Assembly: GCF_018812025.1 (NCBI RefSeq)
Contig: NC_063050.1
Span: 57,796,147 to 57,860,146 of the forward strand
Direction: 5' to 3'
Source: Megalobrama amblycephala
Lineage: Eukaryota > Chordata > Actinopteri > Cypriniformes > Xenocyprididae
Length of the DNA: 64,000 bases
Position 1 is the first letter of the stretch. Every line of letters begins with the position of its first letter. This document shows, piece by piece, positions 22,096 to 33,936 of the stretch. Made by a program: the position numbers and the translations under genes. Below the pieces are notes generated by a model. That model was given only the letters and a program-made list of their open reading frames with translations, did not search any database and was not told the origin of the DNA.

Positions 22096-22846
22096 TTAAA
22101 CTTCCATTTTATCTGAATTCAGGAAAAGAAGATTTTTGGAAAGCCATGATTTAACATCATCCAGACACGCTGATAGAGTATGTAGAGCACACTTTTCTTT
22201 CCTTGTTACAGGCAGATAGATTTGCATATCATCTGCATAACAATGGAAAGAAACACCATGTTTCCTAAGGATGTAGCCCAAAGGAAGTAAATAAAGAGAG
22301 AAAAGGGTGGGAGCTAAAATAGAACCCTGAGGAACACCACAGCTTAGATTGCCTAAAGAGGAGGTGAAATTACCGACTTTAACATAAAAACTTTGATTTG
22401 TTAAAAAAGATTTAAACCAACTTAAAACCTCCCCCCGTAGACCTACACATGATTCCAGGCGAGAGACAAGAATCTTGTGATCAACAGTATCGAAGGCTAA
22501 GGACAAGTCAAGCATAACTAGAATGACAGAATCTCCTGAATCAGTAGCCATTGAGATGTCATTGAGGACTCTAACAAGGGCAGTTTAGGTACTGTGCAAT
22601 GATTTGAACCCAGACTGAAATGTCTCATAAATGTGATTATTAGTTAAAAAAGACTGAAGCTGTAAAAACACAATTTTTTCCATCACCTTAGAAATGAACG
22701 GTAAAACAAATATAGGCCGGAAGTTGGTTAAGACATATGCATTCAGTGAAGGTCTCTTTAACACTCTGAGGTCTGAAAACGCGCCGGCGCGTTTTGCAGG
22801 TTTTTTTTCACATTGCAGCAAAACAGACTTAAAATACTCCGTCATT
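22096..22846 (-). pseudogene. LINE-B reverse-transcriptase core
   Basis: Frames 22585-22845 and 22096-22551 give TNFRPIFVLPFISKVMEK, YETFQSGFKSLHST, the palm Asp in ILVMLDLSLAFDTVDH, CGVPQGSILAPTLFSLY and CYADDMQIYL. The YADD catalytic pair is intact, but a stop at about 22586 and frameshifts at both ends break the gene. Confidence 0.85.
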
Positions 22847-24154
22847 TTTTGTCATAGAGACATAAGTAATATATCAATTGAAACTATAGAATATCTTCTT
22901 TTATTTGTATACACTCAGAGTAAAAACACAATGTTGTGCTTTTTGTAAAATAAAGAAAACTAACATGATGCGTGATTTCTCCTCTCCCTCTGAACGAAGT
23001 CCAATCTGATAGTTCTCAGAAAATGAACTGTAACTTAGTGAATACTAATCACAGAAAAATTAAACTTATGTCTAAAAAACATTAAGATGTCAGGTTTTAA
23101 ATCATGTAAGTCAAATCGAAAACAAACCTTCCGTGTTTATGTAATCTGTATGAAAAGAGAGCCATGTCAGAAGTCCGTGATTCAGCTCATTATCCGCTAA
23201 TGCGGCCACGCCCACGGAGCCAGCGCTATTCAGACGCAAATTCAGAGGCAATACATGCATTCATCATCTCAATCGTGTATTTATTGTCTTGAAAAGTGTT
23301 TATCTGGATGTAAAAGTCATGGTTAGGGAGCTCTAGAAGACATACAGTTAGTTCCTGTTTTCTTTTCTTCTATAGATGAATTCTAGATGAGTTTTTGTTT
23401 CTTTAGCGCCCTCCGGCTGCTGTATGAATTGGAAACTCCATTCATGGAATAGCCTCTTCTTCTTTTAGATGAATTTGTGGACTAAAAATGCACAGAGCGC
23501 CCTCCGACTTCAAGGATGAATTGAAAACACCAGCGCTCATAGTAATGATAATGAATTTTAAATAAATATAACTCCTCTGTATAGAAAATTGACATAAGCA
23601 TATGAGAATCCAATATTTCTCCAAATGTGCATGCTTTTAAACTAAAAGCCTATATTCAGACTCTTTGCATCACAGAAATACATTATATTTTAAAGTATAA
23701 TATAAAACCATTACTTTATATTGTAATAATATTTTTCTGTATGTTTCATATATCATGATGAGCTTGAGACATCACAGAAGGTTTTTTTCACAGCCTACCT
23801 GACTGAAATGCCTCATTAATATGCAAGTCATTTCAGCTCATTACTATCCAATTCTTTTGTCTTCACAGGTGAGAATGGCCCATTATTCAGTGGTGATTCA
23901 CGCCTCCTCGCATACTGTGTTTCTTGGCAAAAAGTGTCTTACAAAAACTAAATCAATATATTGTTTTATATGAAGGAGTAGGCAGCATAATTTTTACATA
24001 ATTTTGAAGCAAAAACTCTAGTTTACAACCTCCAATACCCAAAAGTCTTGTAAACACAGATTTACTATACTTTTTTTGGCCTTATTTCAGTGACTTAAGT
24101 TTATTGTTTTTTCAATAACCACGCATAAATGTTATTCCTTCAAAAACACAAACA
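22758..24154. mobile_element. TTAA-flanked piggyBac-like non-autonomous element, copy 1
   Basis: It starts TTAACACTCTGAGGTCTGAA. Its sequence is nearly the same as copy 3 (60695-62255) throughout, but the last about 130 bp, including the right TTAA, are missing, together with a piece of the host LINE. A perfect 20-bp palindrome lies at 22776-22795. There is no transposase. The piggyBac assignment rests on the TTAA target and CCCTC/CACTC-type ends. Confidence 0.75.
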
Positions 24155-25884
24155 ATGTCAATTATGTGCCTCAAATAACGAGGGTGTATTGTATCATAGG
24201 GACATAGGGAAGATTTAAGTTTTATAATTACTTCCTTTACTGACTGTAAAGAGACAGGGTTAAAAGTCGTCCAAAAGGCAGGTCGGTTACCAAGCATCAA
24301 CGTTTCATAATCAGTTGCTTGTATCTGGGCCCTCAGACTCATCGCTTTGTCACTGAAGTGTCTCAAGAACCCTTCACAAAGCCCAGAGGTAGGATTTTGA
24401 AAGGTGTTTACAGGAGGATTTAACATTGAGTTCATAACAGAGAAAAGAACTTTTGGAGTATGGTGGTGTTTGTCAGTCAAATTAAATAAGTAGAGAGACT
24501 TGGCTCTCTTAACAGCACTCTGTTACAAAGTCAAACAGATTTAAAAATATCAAAGGAAATTTGCAGTTTGTCCTTTTTCCATTTTCTTTAAGCTTTCCTA
24601 CACGATTGTCTTAGAAAGCGAATGTTTTGATCAACCCATGGCTCGGATTTAGGTCTTGGCTTAAAATACTTAAAAGGAGCAGCAACATTTAAGACATCCA
24701 GCCATACAGTGTTTAAGAGTTTATAATGTTCATCTAATGAGGACTCAAGTGACAGGGAAAGGCTGACTTCATTATAAAGCTTAGTAAAATTCCCTACATT
24801 TTAAATATGATAGGAAAATGATCAGATATGAGAAATTCAATCACTTCATTGTCAGTTATCAACAGGCCAAGAGACAGAATTAAGTCCAGAGTGTGTCCTT
24901 GGGTATGTGTAGGACATGTAACCCATTGTCTTAGATTAAAAGAGTCAGTGATGTTTAAGAACTCTGATGTTAGTTGTTTTGATGGACAACACACATGGAC
25001 ATTAAAGTCGCCAAGTAAAATAATCCAATCATAATTAGTGATAAGATACCCTATAAGCTCTGTGAATTCTGCTATAAAGCCTTTAGTTAAATGCGGTGGC
25101 CGATATATCAGAGCTAAAACAATGGGGTCAAACCAGTCAAGTAGTAATAGCTGAACTTCAAAGCTCGTGAAATTTGGTGGAAGTTAGCGTCCAACATCGG
25201 GAACTAAAGTTTTTCTTGGTGATTATGGCGAGTCCCCTACCTCTTCCAACAGGACGGGGAGAGTTATAGAAACAGTAGTCTGTAGGACCAAGTTCTGAGA
25301 AAGGGCTTAGATCTCCTCCCTTCACCCAAGTTTCGGTGATAAACAGGAAGTCCAGAAGAGATAAAATCGTTGAGAATAACAGTCTTGTTAACCAGGGAGG
25401 GAGCGTTTATTAGCTCCATTTTTGAAGAGCGTAACATTAGAGTGCTGCGCGAGGCTGGGGCTTTGCTCAGAAAGCGAAGTGCAGTGCCAAATGACAATCC
25501 GAGAAACAGAATCCTGTAGAAGCTGAGCTGGGGAATTGAGAGGAGCAGGATAGTCAGCTGGAGTAGATGTAAGACAGCGAGATGACAGGATCGGCGAATG
25601 CCAAGCCGCAAAGCGACTCAGATCCTGAGTGAAGCTGAGTGGAAGGCCAGCTCGCAGGTGGATCTTTAATCTGACGACCACTCCACCACGTTTCCCATGT
25701 CATCTCCGGCGTTTCCTCAGGATAATATCCAAAAGCCTGTGACGAAGAAAATCCGGAATATCACGTAAGATACTCCCTTGTGTGTAGTCGGCAAAAATTC
25801 CTATTTTCGCTTCAAAGACATCCATGTAACTGTTACGAATGTCAAGAAGGGTCTGACGATCATAGACGAGAGATTCAACATACA
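24112..25884 (-). pseudogene. LINE-B endonuclease and linker fragments
   Basis: Reading down the minus strand, 25700-25880 gives VESLVYDRQTLLDIRNSYMD, and 25264-25611 includes the endonuclease start. About 25140-25260 continues in another frame with PRPVGRGRGLAIITK-like sequence. Then comes the endonuclease end with [10 protein letters not shown] and a SDHFPIIF motif (24794-24900), and a linker with FNPVSLQSVKEVIIKLKSSL and HPRYLRHIIDI (24112-24480). At least four frameshifts or stops are present. Confidence 0.75.
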
Positions 25885-25911
25885 GTAGGTGGACAACCAA
25901 AATGGGTATTA

Positions 25912-25945
25912 CCGCCGCGCATACCGCCGCGCATACCGCCGCCGC
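25912..25945. repeat. 12-bp tandem repeat (taccgccgcgca)
   Basis: Almost three tandem units of taccgccgcgca lie at the left end of the compound element, in AT-rich surroundings. A related GC-triplet run is at the other end. Confidence 0.8.
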
Positions 25946-26244
25946 AGGGCTGTTGCGTTAACTGAAATTCAGTCGCGTGTAAAAAACTACCGCCAGGTGG
26001 CGCAAAGGGACGGATTGGAAAGTGACTGTAATAATAAAATGTCGGTTTGTAAACGGAGATGAAAGGATGAAGTAAAACAACAATAACATTATAATATAAC
26101 CTTTTAACATCCTTAAAAACTATTAGAAAATTTAAAGTGAGAGTTAATTTCAAAACGTGGATAGTCTTAGGCTACTCTCAAAAATTAAAAGAAAGACCTT
26201 TACACAAAGTCTTACTGCATGCTATTGTCATTAAACAGTCATTA

Positions 26245-26248
<4 letters not shown>

Positions 26249-26293
<45 letters not shown>
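26249..26293. repeat. (AT)n microsatellite
   Basis: About 22 AT units. Confidence 0.95.
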
Positions 26294-26296
<3 letters not shown>

Positions 26297-26474
26297 GAGC
26301 ACACACACACGGATTATATATGTAATATTTTCATTCTGGTTTGCTCTTAGCAAAAAAAAAAAAAATCCTTCAAGTTCCATATGCGGAGCGAAATGAGAAC
26401 GGTCCAGCATTAAGACCGCATTAAGAGCAATAATTCTTATTAACTGCTATTGTTCTTGATTTTTTAAATTGTTC

Positions 26475-26502
26475 TTGATTATTATTATTATTATTATTAT
26501 TA
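26475..26502. repeat. (ATT)n microsatellite
   Basis: About nine ATT units; a similar run is at 29303-29330. Confidence 0.9.
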
Positions 26503-26765
26503 TTTGGCTATTATATATGTTATGTAATGTTTAGTGATTTTGATATTGCAGACTAAAATACCGGCAGGAATAAATATTTAGGCAAATTTACTCATTAAAA
26601 CCAAAGGTGTTCATCTGTGATTGTACATCAAGAGCAAGGACACGTTGTGTGCATTTTGTTTTGTTCTTTTACCAGACCGAAACGCTCAATTGTCTGTGTG
26701 AAAACTGCGCGTGTGCACGAGCGCCAAGAGAACTGATAACAGCAGCAACGAGCACTGGCCATGAT

Positions 26766-27592
26766 TTCAGAAACAACACGTTCCAGCGGATAGATCGCCT
26801 CTTATTTAACACAGACCTATATCTTATTGAATTGAGATATTTCTTTCTTTTTAGGTACAATTATTCGCTGAGTTTAAGTTCACTTTTGAGACGTTTCAAA
26901 TTCTCGCAGAGAGACAGCTGAAAGCGCACCCTGTTTTTTATTTTATTTTATTATTCAAAAGTACAAGGTTTTGTTGTTATTGTGAGTGTACACAAATAAA
27001 AGTAGACCATTTGTAGTCTTGCACTAATCTGTAGGCTATCGCCAAAAATGACGGAAGGCCTGTTTTAAGTTGTTTCAGCTGTCATGAGGAGAAAATCCAT
27101 CAGAACGCGCCGGCGCTTTCGTCGGCCAGAGGGATAAAAATGTAACCAATTTAGTTTTATATTTATATTTAAATATTGGGCTATTGCCTATTATTTTTAA
27201 ATGAATAAATTCCACCTATGTTCATTATGAAAAGGGAATAGCATGACGGATGCGCAATGTCGGGAGACAAATGCAGCGGGTTAGACATAAGTTTGACCAC
27301 TTCATTAAGATTTGTTTTATAGTAAGTCTTTCTTTAAAGTGATTTTCGTTTTGTAGAAATTGTATCTTAATTTCAATCAATGTTTCATCAACCAATTGCC
27401 TATATTTAATAAATAGGAAGAAAACCATGTTTCCGCGGCCTTTGAATAAGGCTGAAGCAATAGACGTCTTTCTGTTTTAATTAAATTTATTTATTACTTT
27501 ATTACATGTCTTTATTACTTAAATAATTGATAAGATGTTTTTGGTCGAACAATATATTTTACCTGGTCTACTTAGACACACATTTGCGTAGT
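26766..27592 (+). repeat. Left arm of an 0.83-kb inverted repeat
   Basis: It pairs with 29516-30353. Shared blocks include ttccagcg.atagatcgcctc, agaaaatccatcagaacgcg and ccgcggcctttgaataaggc. The part 26766-27135 resembles, on the minus strand, the first about 370 bp of the TTAA-type elements (CCCTCTGG start, gcgccggcgc palindrome, ccgtcattttt, tatttgtgtacactca). The part 27136-27592 does not. Confidence 0.8.
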
Positions 27593-29301
27593 GGCTTATT
27601 GTGCAAACTTTTTTCCTACCACACGCCAAACTCATAACATTTCTTGCAGATTTAAAAAAATAAACACAAAAAAACAAACAACAACAAAAAAACAAACCCA
27701 CGACGCTCCGACTTTTACAAAATCCCTCCTCGCTCCAGTCAAAACTTCGCACATACTCTGCTCGGCAGCAGCAGACGCTGGCAAACGCGCGGGGGGAGGG
27801 TTGATCCCATTCGGAACTTCTGGAGTGGAGCGTGAAACACTGCAAAAAACTGCAAATCTCCATAATACAAACAAATAAAGAAACTTACTGCAAATACTCA
27901 TAACAGAGTCTAACAATTGTGTATTTCGTCAGCTTATTTCATATGATCAGATCAGGATGTTAAAATTAACAAAAAGCACCAAGATTGCAAAAAGGTCTGT
28001 CATGCGCATAGCTTAGGCTAACATTTTGAGTCTCCTGCCCTCCGGATTAATGGCTTTGGTGACAAACATTTTAAACAAAGCGCCCTTCCCCCTATCTCAA
28101 ACTTGTCAAGCACTGTTAGGTTGGGTGAGTGCTTTTTATACACACAAGATAATGTAAAAATTATACATTGACATATAAATGGAACACAATCGGTTTGTTG
28201 TTTTTGTTTGTTTTTCTTTAACATTTTTATTTTATTTCTTTGTCTTTAAGGAACATTGGATGGCAGTAAAGATTCTGTACAGTTATTGTTCTAATAATAC
28301 GGAGCCATAATGTTACATATCTTGGTCAATTCTTTCGAGCTGCTTTACAGCTTAACCACAGTTTGCAACATCAGCAGTTATTGAAATGAACTGAATCAAC
28401 ACAGATCTGCTGATATAAATAAATAGCCTAAATAAATAGCAAAAAACAAGATTGGGTTTGTACGGTTCATCTGAACTATAATTTAATGATTTATGTTATG
28501 ATGTTATAGAAGTACAATGTATAGATGCCTATATGTTTTGCATAAAGTAAGAATATTTAATAAAGAATCTTAAACTTCCAATGTTAAACATGTTCTCGTC
28601 ATTTTGCTCTTAACTGCAGTCAAAATACAAATAGGCCTATCAAATATTCATATGCATTGTGTAGCCCATTGTGGAGAGTCAGATTAGGTGGAAACTCTAC
28701 AGCAGAAACTTTTTATCTTAATAGCCTAGCACTTGTTGAATAACAAAATGTTGCTTATTGGAATATCAACGGTTATTTTGTTCGTAATTGTGTAGCTATG
28801 GCATGATATTTCTTTTTGTAATGTTTATGAGCGTGTTAATGGATACAAACTGCACAATTGCAGTTTATCAGATTGTTACATAGCTATAATTGCACGATAT
28901 AGTTGAAACATTAACACATTAAAATCGTCTGATAATCATACAGTAGTTAACATGAACCCATTGTAAGCGATGTATTACCATTACATCATGGGCATACGGA
29001 ACAGCCCCCACCCTATGATGGGCCCCGTCGCAGATTATTTACTATTTAGCCTTTGCTTTTTTTAGAACTAAACTCAATTGACTAAAGATTAAAATAGAGC
29101 ATCCAACTGAAGCCCAAAAATGCAAGCAGAATACCATAGAAACTAGTGCTAAATTACCACAAAAGGGGGAAAAATTCACTGTTGTTTCCATCGCCGTTTG
29201 TAAGGTAGCCAAGACAACGGCAAGCTTTGATGCGCTGTGCTACTGTGTTACTGTTAGCGGTCGTGTGCCGAGACAAATAAATATGTTCGGTCTTTGCTGA
29301 G

Positions 29302-29332
<31 letters not shown>

Positions 29333-29515
29333 TGCCCAAACATAAATAGCATAGCCAATAAGTCTAGAGTTGGGCTATTTCTTTATTCTTTTACTGTAAA
29401 TACATGAATTTAGTTTAGGCCTATATCATTTGATGCACCGATCGAAATTACTGAAAATTTGCGGCCGAAACAGCAATTTACGCTCTTGTCTAGAAAGGAA
29501 CCTTATATAGCCTAG
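27593..29515. other. Spacer between the inverted arms
   Basis: 1.9 kb without a recognisable gene. It holds an A-rich stretch (27650-27710), a GC-richer patch (27715-27830) and an (ATT)n run at 29303-29330. The ORFs here are short and mutually inconsistent. Confidence 0.5.
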
Positions 29516-30353
29516 CCTAACGCAAATTTGTGTCTAACTTAGAATTTAGAGCAGCTAAAATTTATTGTTAGACCAAAACATCTTATCAATTAATTAAGTA
29601 ATAAAGACATGTATTTAAGAAATTTAATAAAAACAGAAAGACGTCTATTGCTTCAGCCTTATTCAAAGGCCGCGGAAACATGGTTTCGTTTCCATTCCAC
29701 ACCCGACGTTCATGGTTTTCTTCCTAATTAAATATAGCCAATTGGTTGATGAAACATTGATTGAAATTAAGATACAATTTCTACAAAACGAAATTCATTT
29801 TAAAGAAAGACTTACTATAAAACAAAACTTAATGAAGTGGTCAACTCATGTCTGACCCGCTGCATTTGTCTCCCAACATTGCGCATCCGTCATGCTATTC
29901 CCTAATCCCTTTTCATAATCAACATTGGTGACATCTTTAAAAAAAAATATATTAGGCTATAGCCCAATATTTAAATATAAATATGAAACTAAATTGATTA
30001 CATTGTTATCCCTCTGGTCGACGAAAGCGCCGGCGCGTTCTGATGGATTTTCTCCTCATGACAGAAACAACTTAAAACAGGCCTTCCGTCATTTTTGGCG
30101 ATAGTCTGAATACAAATGGTCTACTTTTATTTGTGTGCGCTCACGATAACAACAAAACTTTGTGCTTTAGTAAAATAAAATAAATAAAAACAGGGTGAGC
30201 TTTTAGCTGTCTCTCTGCGAGAAACTGAAACGTCTCAAAAATGTATGAATAATTATACCTAAAAAGAAAGAAATGTCTCAATTCGATAATAAATTCGTAG
30301 GTCGGTGTTAAATAAGAGGCGATCTATGCGCTGGAATGTGTTGTTTCTAAATT
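29516..30353 (-). repeat. Right arm of the 0.83-kb inverted repeat
   Basis: This is the near-complement of 26766-27592 with scattered substitutions and small indels. The TTAA-element-like start (ccctctggtcgacgaaagcg, 30010-30029) faces the corresponding start in the left arm. Confidence 0.8.
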
Positions 30354-30939
30354 TGATATTTGATATTTTAAAGAATAGAATACACTCCTGCATTTAAATG
30401 CGGCTGCAGGAGTTACAGTTTTTTTTTATGACGTTTTATTAATCCGTCCATTCTTTTTAGTTTCAATGATTTAGCTAAACCGTGCCTTAATAATGGGAGC
30501 GAAATTATTCAGTGACTCACGTTTTACTAAAATAAAGGTATATAATTCATGAAACGCACAACAATTTCTTAATCAGTGTCCAAACAGATAGGCTATATTT
30601 TTCCTAAGTAGTTATCTGTCAAATAAAGGACAGGTAACGAATAACAAAGTATGTGCGTGTCAAAAATCCATGCTGTTTTATTAAAGGAGTTTAAAATATA
30701 AATAAAAAAATGTATTTGTGATAAATATAGGCCTAATATGTGAGAAAATTTACATTTTGCATAAAGATAAATGTGCTTTGATGCATTTGTTGGATAACAT
30801 GTGGTTAAAGCGCCACTCAGCGGTCAAAAGCTGCAAATGTACTTTGCGATGCGGCGGCGGCGGCACGCGCGGCAGTAGAAACATCGTTTTGGATGGCCAC
30901 CTACTGTAGTTAAAAGGCAAGAGAGTACATATTAATAAC

Positions 30940-32880
30940 CATATACAGGACATGATAGAGAGTGACAGACGGCATGCCACATTCACAGGCGCATTCTTGC
31001 ATCATACTTTCCCCATACTTTATAATAATGTCACCAAGTTGCAACATATAGATGTAAAACAAAGTGGGTCCAAGCACTGACCTCTGCAGGACACTCTGCT
31101 GAACAAATGTTGCCTCAGATTTGTTTTTCCCCAGACAAACATGCTGAAAACAATCAGTTAGATAGGACTTAAACCATTCAAACACAGTACCAGAGATGGC
31201 CAACAACAACTCATTTAACACTCTCGGGTCGGCGGTCACGCCGGCGTGATCACCGCGTTTTTTTCTAACCAGTGTGAAAGAGACTCAAACTACTCTGTCA
31301 ATGTTGCACATACAATTAAGAGTTATACACCATTTTAATCTGTGGAATATCTTCTTTTATTTGTGTACACTCAGAGTAACAACAAAATGTTGTGCTTTTT
31401 GTAAAATAAAGAAAACTAACATGATGCGTGATCTCTCGTCTCCCTCTGAACGAACTCCAATCTGATAGTTCTCAGAAAATGAACTGTAACTTAGTGAATA
31501 CTAATGACAAAAAAATTAGACTTATGTCTAAAAAAACGTTGAAATGTCAGGTTTTAAATCGTGTAAGTCAAATCGAAAACAAACATTCTGTGTTTATCTA
31601 ATCTGTATGAAAAGAGAGCCATGTCAGAAATCCGTGATTCAGCTCATTATCCGCTAATGCGGCCACGCCCACGGAGCGAGCGCTATTCAGATGCAAATTC
31701 TGAGTCAATGCATGCATTCATCGTCTCAATCGTGTATTTATTGTCTTGAAAAGTGTTTTGAATAGCCATAGTTAGCGATCTCTGGCCTCTGTTAGTTCAG
31801 TTATTTCCTGGATTGCCTATTCTTCTTTAGTGCTCAGGCATTTGTGGACTAAAGCTGTACAGAGCGCCCTCCGGCTGCATGTATGAATTCAAAACACAGT
31901 ATCCAGCACTCATAGTAATGACAATAAATCCTGAATAAATATTACTCCTCTGTATAGAAAATTGACAAACATATGAGAATCCATCAGTATTTCTCCAAAT
32001 GTGCATGCTTTTAAGCTAAAAGCCTATATGAAATGCCATAGAGTTAACATAATTGTTCAGACACTTTGCATCACAGAAATACATTATATTTTAAAGAATA
32101 TAATAGAATTCCATTATTTTAAATTGTAATAATATTTCACAGTATTGCTATTTTTTCTGTATGTTTGATTTACACAATGATGAGATTTGAGACATGATCA
32201 ACAGAGGGTTTTTTCACAGCCTACCTGTCTGAAAGAGCTAATTATTTATGCAGCTCATTAGAGCTCTTTATGCAATTCTTTTGTCTTCTCAGGTGAGAAT
32301 CATCCATTATTCATGATTATTCAAGCCTCCACGCATACTGTGTTTCTTGACCAAAGATGTTTTAGAAAATTTAAATCTCTCTATTGTTTTATATGAACAA
32401 GCAGGCAGCATAATTTTTACCTCATTTTGAAGCAAAAACTCTAGTCTACAACCTCAAATACCCAGAAGTCTTGTGAACAAAGATTTAATATATATTTTTT
32501 GGCTTTATTTCAGTGACTTAAGTTTTTGTTTTTTCAATAACCACGCATAAACGTTATTCCTTCAAAAACACAAACATGTACATACATGTTCCTCACATAT
32601 TATTGTAGCCTAGTTTGTGCTGAATACAGTGTAATGACACTTTTGTCATTAATATGTTTATGAACAACTGAAAAAAGCACAAATGTCAGGGCGTGTCAAA
32701 ACTTCTCCAAGGCCCCAAAAATCCTCAGACCCCTGAGGGTTAAGAACCTTAGCCAGAAAAGGCAGATTCGCAATAGGCCTATAGTTAGATAAGTCTTCAG
32801 CATCACAACCAGGTTTTTTGAGAACTGGTGTGATAGCAGCTTGATTAAGGAATTGTTAATAATCGAAGTAATGGATGGGC
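30940..32880 (-). pseudogene. L2-like LINE RT fragment split by a TTAA element
   Basis: On the minus strand 32880-32744 reads LNQAAITPVLKKPGCDAEDL and SNYRPIANLPFLAKVL. After the 1.5-kb insertion 31214-30990 continues NELLLAISGTVFEWFKSYL, SVLQRSVLGPTLFYIYML and LGDIIIKYG. These are RT motifs around the fingers and motif B. The palm Asp segment between the two parts is missing. It is unable to code for a full RT. Confidence 0.75.
31215..32743. mobile_element. TTAA-flanked piggyBac-like non-autonomous element, copy 2
   Basis: It is 1529 bp long with TTAA at both borders (31215-31218 and 32740-32743). The left end CACTCTCGGGTC and the right end (complement CCCTCAGGGGTCTGAGGATT) are imperfect inverted repeats. 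It aligns over most of its length with copies 1 and 3 but is more diverged, most strongly in the first 70 bp. A different GC palindrome (31231-31254, core gccggc) occupies the same place as in the other copies. It has no ORF. Confidence 0.8.
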
Positions 32881-33936
32881 AAATGTAAATGTAAACACTT
32901 TTTTGGACCTCAGTAGGCTAGAGGTCGAGAAAGCATGTGAATGAACTCATAGACACTAGTCTACACTGACAGTAGCAAAGTTAGAAAAGAAAGTGGAAAA
33001 TGAGTATTTAGGGTGAAACTCAATAGTTGGCAAAGGAAAGAGAAACAATGGTGTTGTTACACATCTCATCAGATTCATGTGATATTATGTCAGGATGTAG
33101 GATCAGCAGATCTTAAACAGATTCTTAAATGTGTTATGCCACAAAGCTATGAAGTATCCATTGAAACAATTAAGCATTTTTACTTTATCAATGATTGTAT
33201 GAGAGCCCTTCATAATAGGCAAGGCAATTGTATTTGTATAGCACATTTCATACACAACGCTAATTCAAAGTGCTTTACATAAAGAAGAACACATAAGAAA
33301 TGGAAATAACAGTAAAAACAGAGAATTTCGCTATCTGGATGAAAGAGTTAGGAAGTTTCAGGGAAGTTTTTTTTGTTGTCCGTCAAAGCGGATCTAAATG
33401 GATCTTCCTCACGCATAGGGATAACTGTTTATATTTGTCAGGTAGCTGTGTGTTTAAAAAGTACCCTTTTACAGACAAATCTTCCTGGACTGACTCTATA
33501 CAGAGCTGCATCCAGGGACAACTCTAAAAGAAATGTTTGTCACAGAGCTGCATCCAGGGATAACTAAAAAAAAAAAAATAATTGTCAGGCACATGTGCGT
33601 TTAAACAGTACCCTTAAACAAATACTTACTTCCTAATTCTCCCAGCTCTTTCAAACAATGTATATTTTATGAACTATAGGCTATAGAGCTACCATCATAA
33701 TACATGATAGAAGTTCTATCGCCTACCTTTATTATTTTCAGTTAATGATTTAACAGTTTTCCAAAGTTTTGATGAATTGTTTGATGTATGTGGGGGCGGA
33801 GCCAGACATCGTAAACATTCAGGGCTTAGCCCAAATCTATTTTTGTCCAATTTGTCCAATATTTTGCAATTTTCCACACAGCTTTACTGTCATGAAAGTT
33901 TGTAGTAGTATACTGGAGTAAAGTTCATAAAATATA
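32881..33936. other. Non-coding stretch with a LINE tail and a short duplication
   Basis: A LINE-type 3' tail lies at about 33222-33290 (minus; gtatttgtatagcacatttc then caaagtgctttacat). The phrase cagagctgcatccaggga occurs twice, at about 33502 and 33545. No gene was seen. Confidence 0.5.

Larger units (their letters stand above)
21413..25884 (-). mobile_element. Second L2-like LINE (family B), broken
   Basis: Minus-strand pieces run in order from 25884 to 21413: a 5' or ORF1 segment (25700-25880), endonuclease start (NAPSLVNKTVILNDFISSG at about 25390), endonuclease end ([20 protein letters not shown], 24794-24994), linker (24112-24480), RT (22846-22096) and C-terminal domain (22005-21413). 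The sequence differs clearly from the family at 7132 and 38501. It is split by the TTAA element at 22758-24154, and the 3' UTR is missing where it meets the MITE. Confidence 0.85.
25885..30907. mobile_element. Compound 5-kb inverted-repeat element, no transposase seen
   Basis: The outer ends are CAGTAGGTGGACAACCAAAA (left) and the complement of CAGTAGGTGGCCATCCAAAA (right), each next to TA. Just inside both ends is a GC-rich run (accgccgcgcat tandem at 25912-25945; gcggcggcggcggcacgcgc at 30850-30870). Within it sits a second, independent inverted repeat (26766-27592 and 29516-30353). The longest ORF is about 114 codons and shows no motif. TA flanks and CAG ends fit a pogo/Tigger or other Tc1/mariner-group element, but the superfamily is not proven. 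It interrupts LINE sequence on its left side. Confidence 0.6.

Noticed and set aside
26249..26325. Short ORF through (AT)n
   Set aside because: A run of Tyr-Ile codons from the microsatellite.
27519..27916. ORFs of about 90-114 codons on both strands between the inverted arms
   Set aside because: No domain or motif is visible, A-rich and low-complexity stretches explain the open frames, and both strands are open over the same bases.
33502..33562. Tandem duplication with cagagctgcatccaggga
   Set aside because: Only two partial units about 40 bp apart, without open frame or inverted ends; probably a local slippage event.
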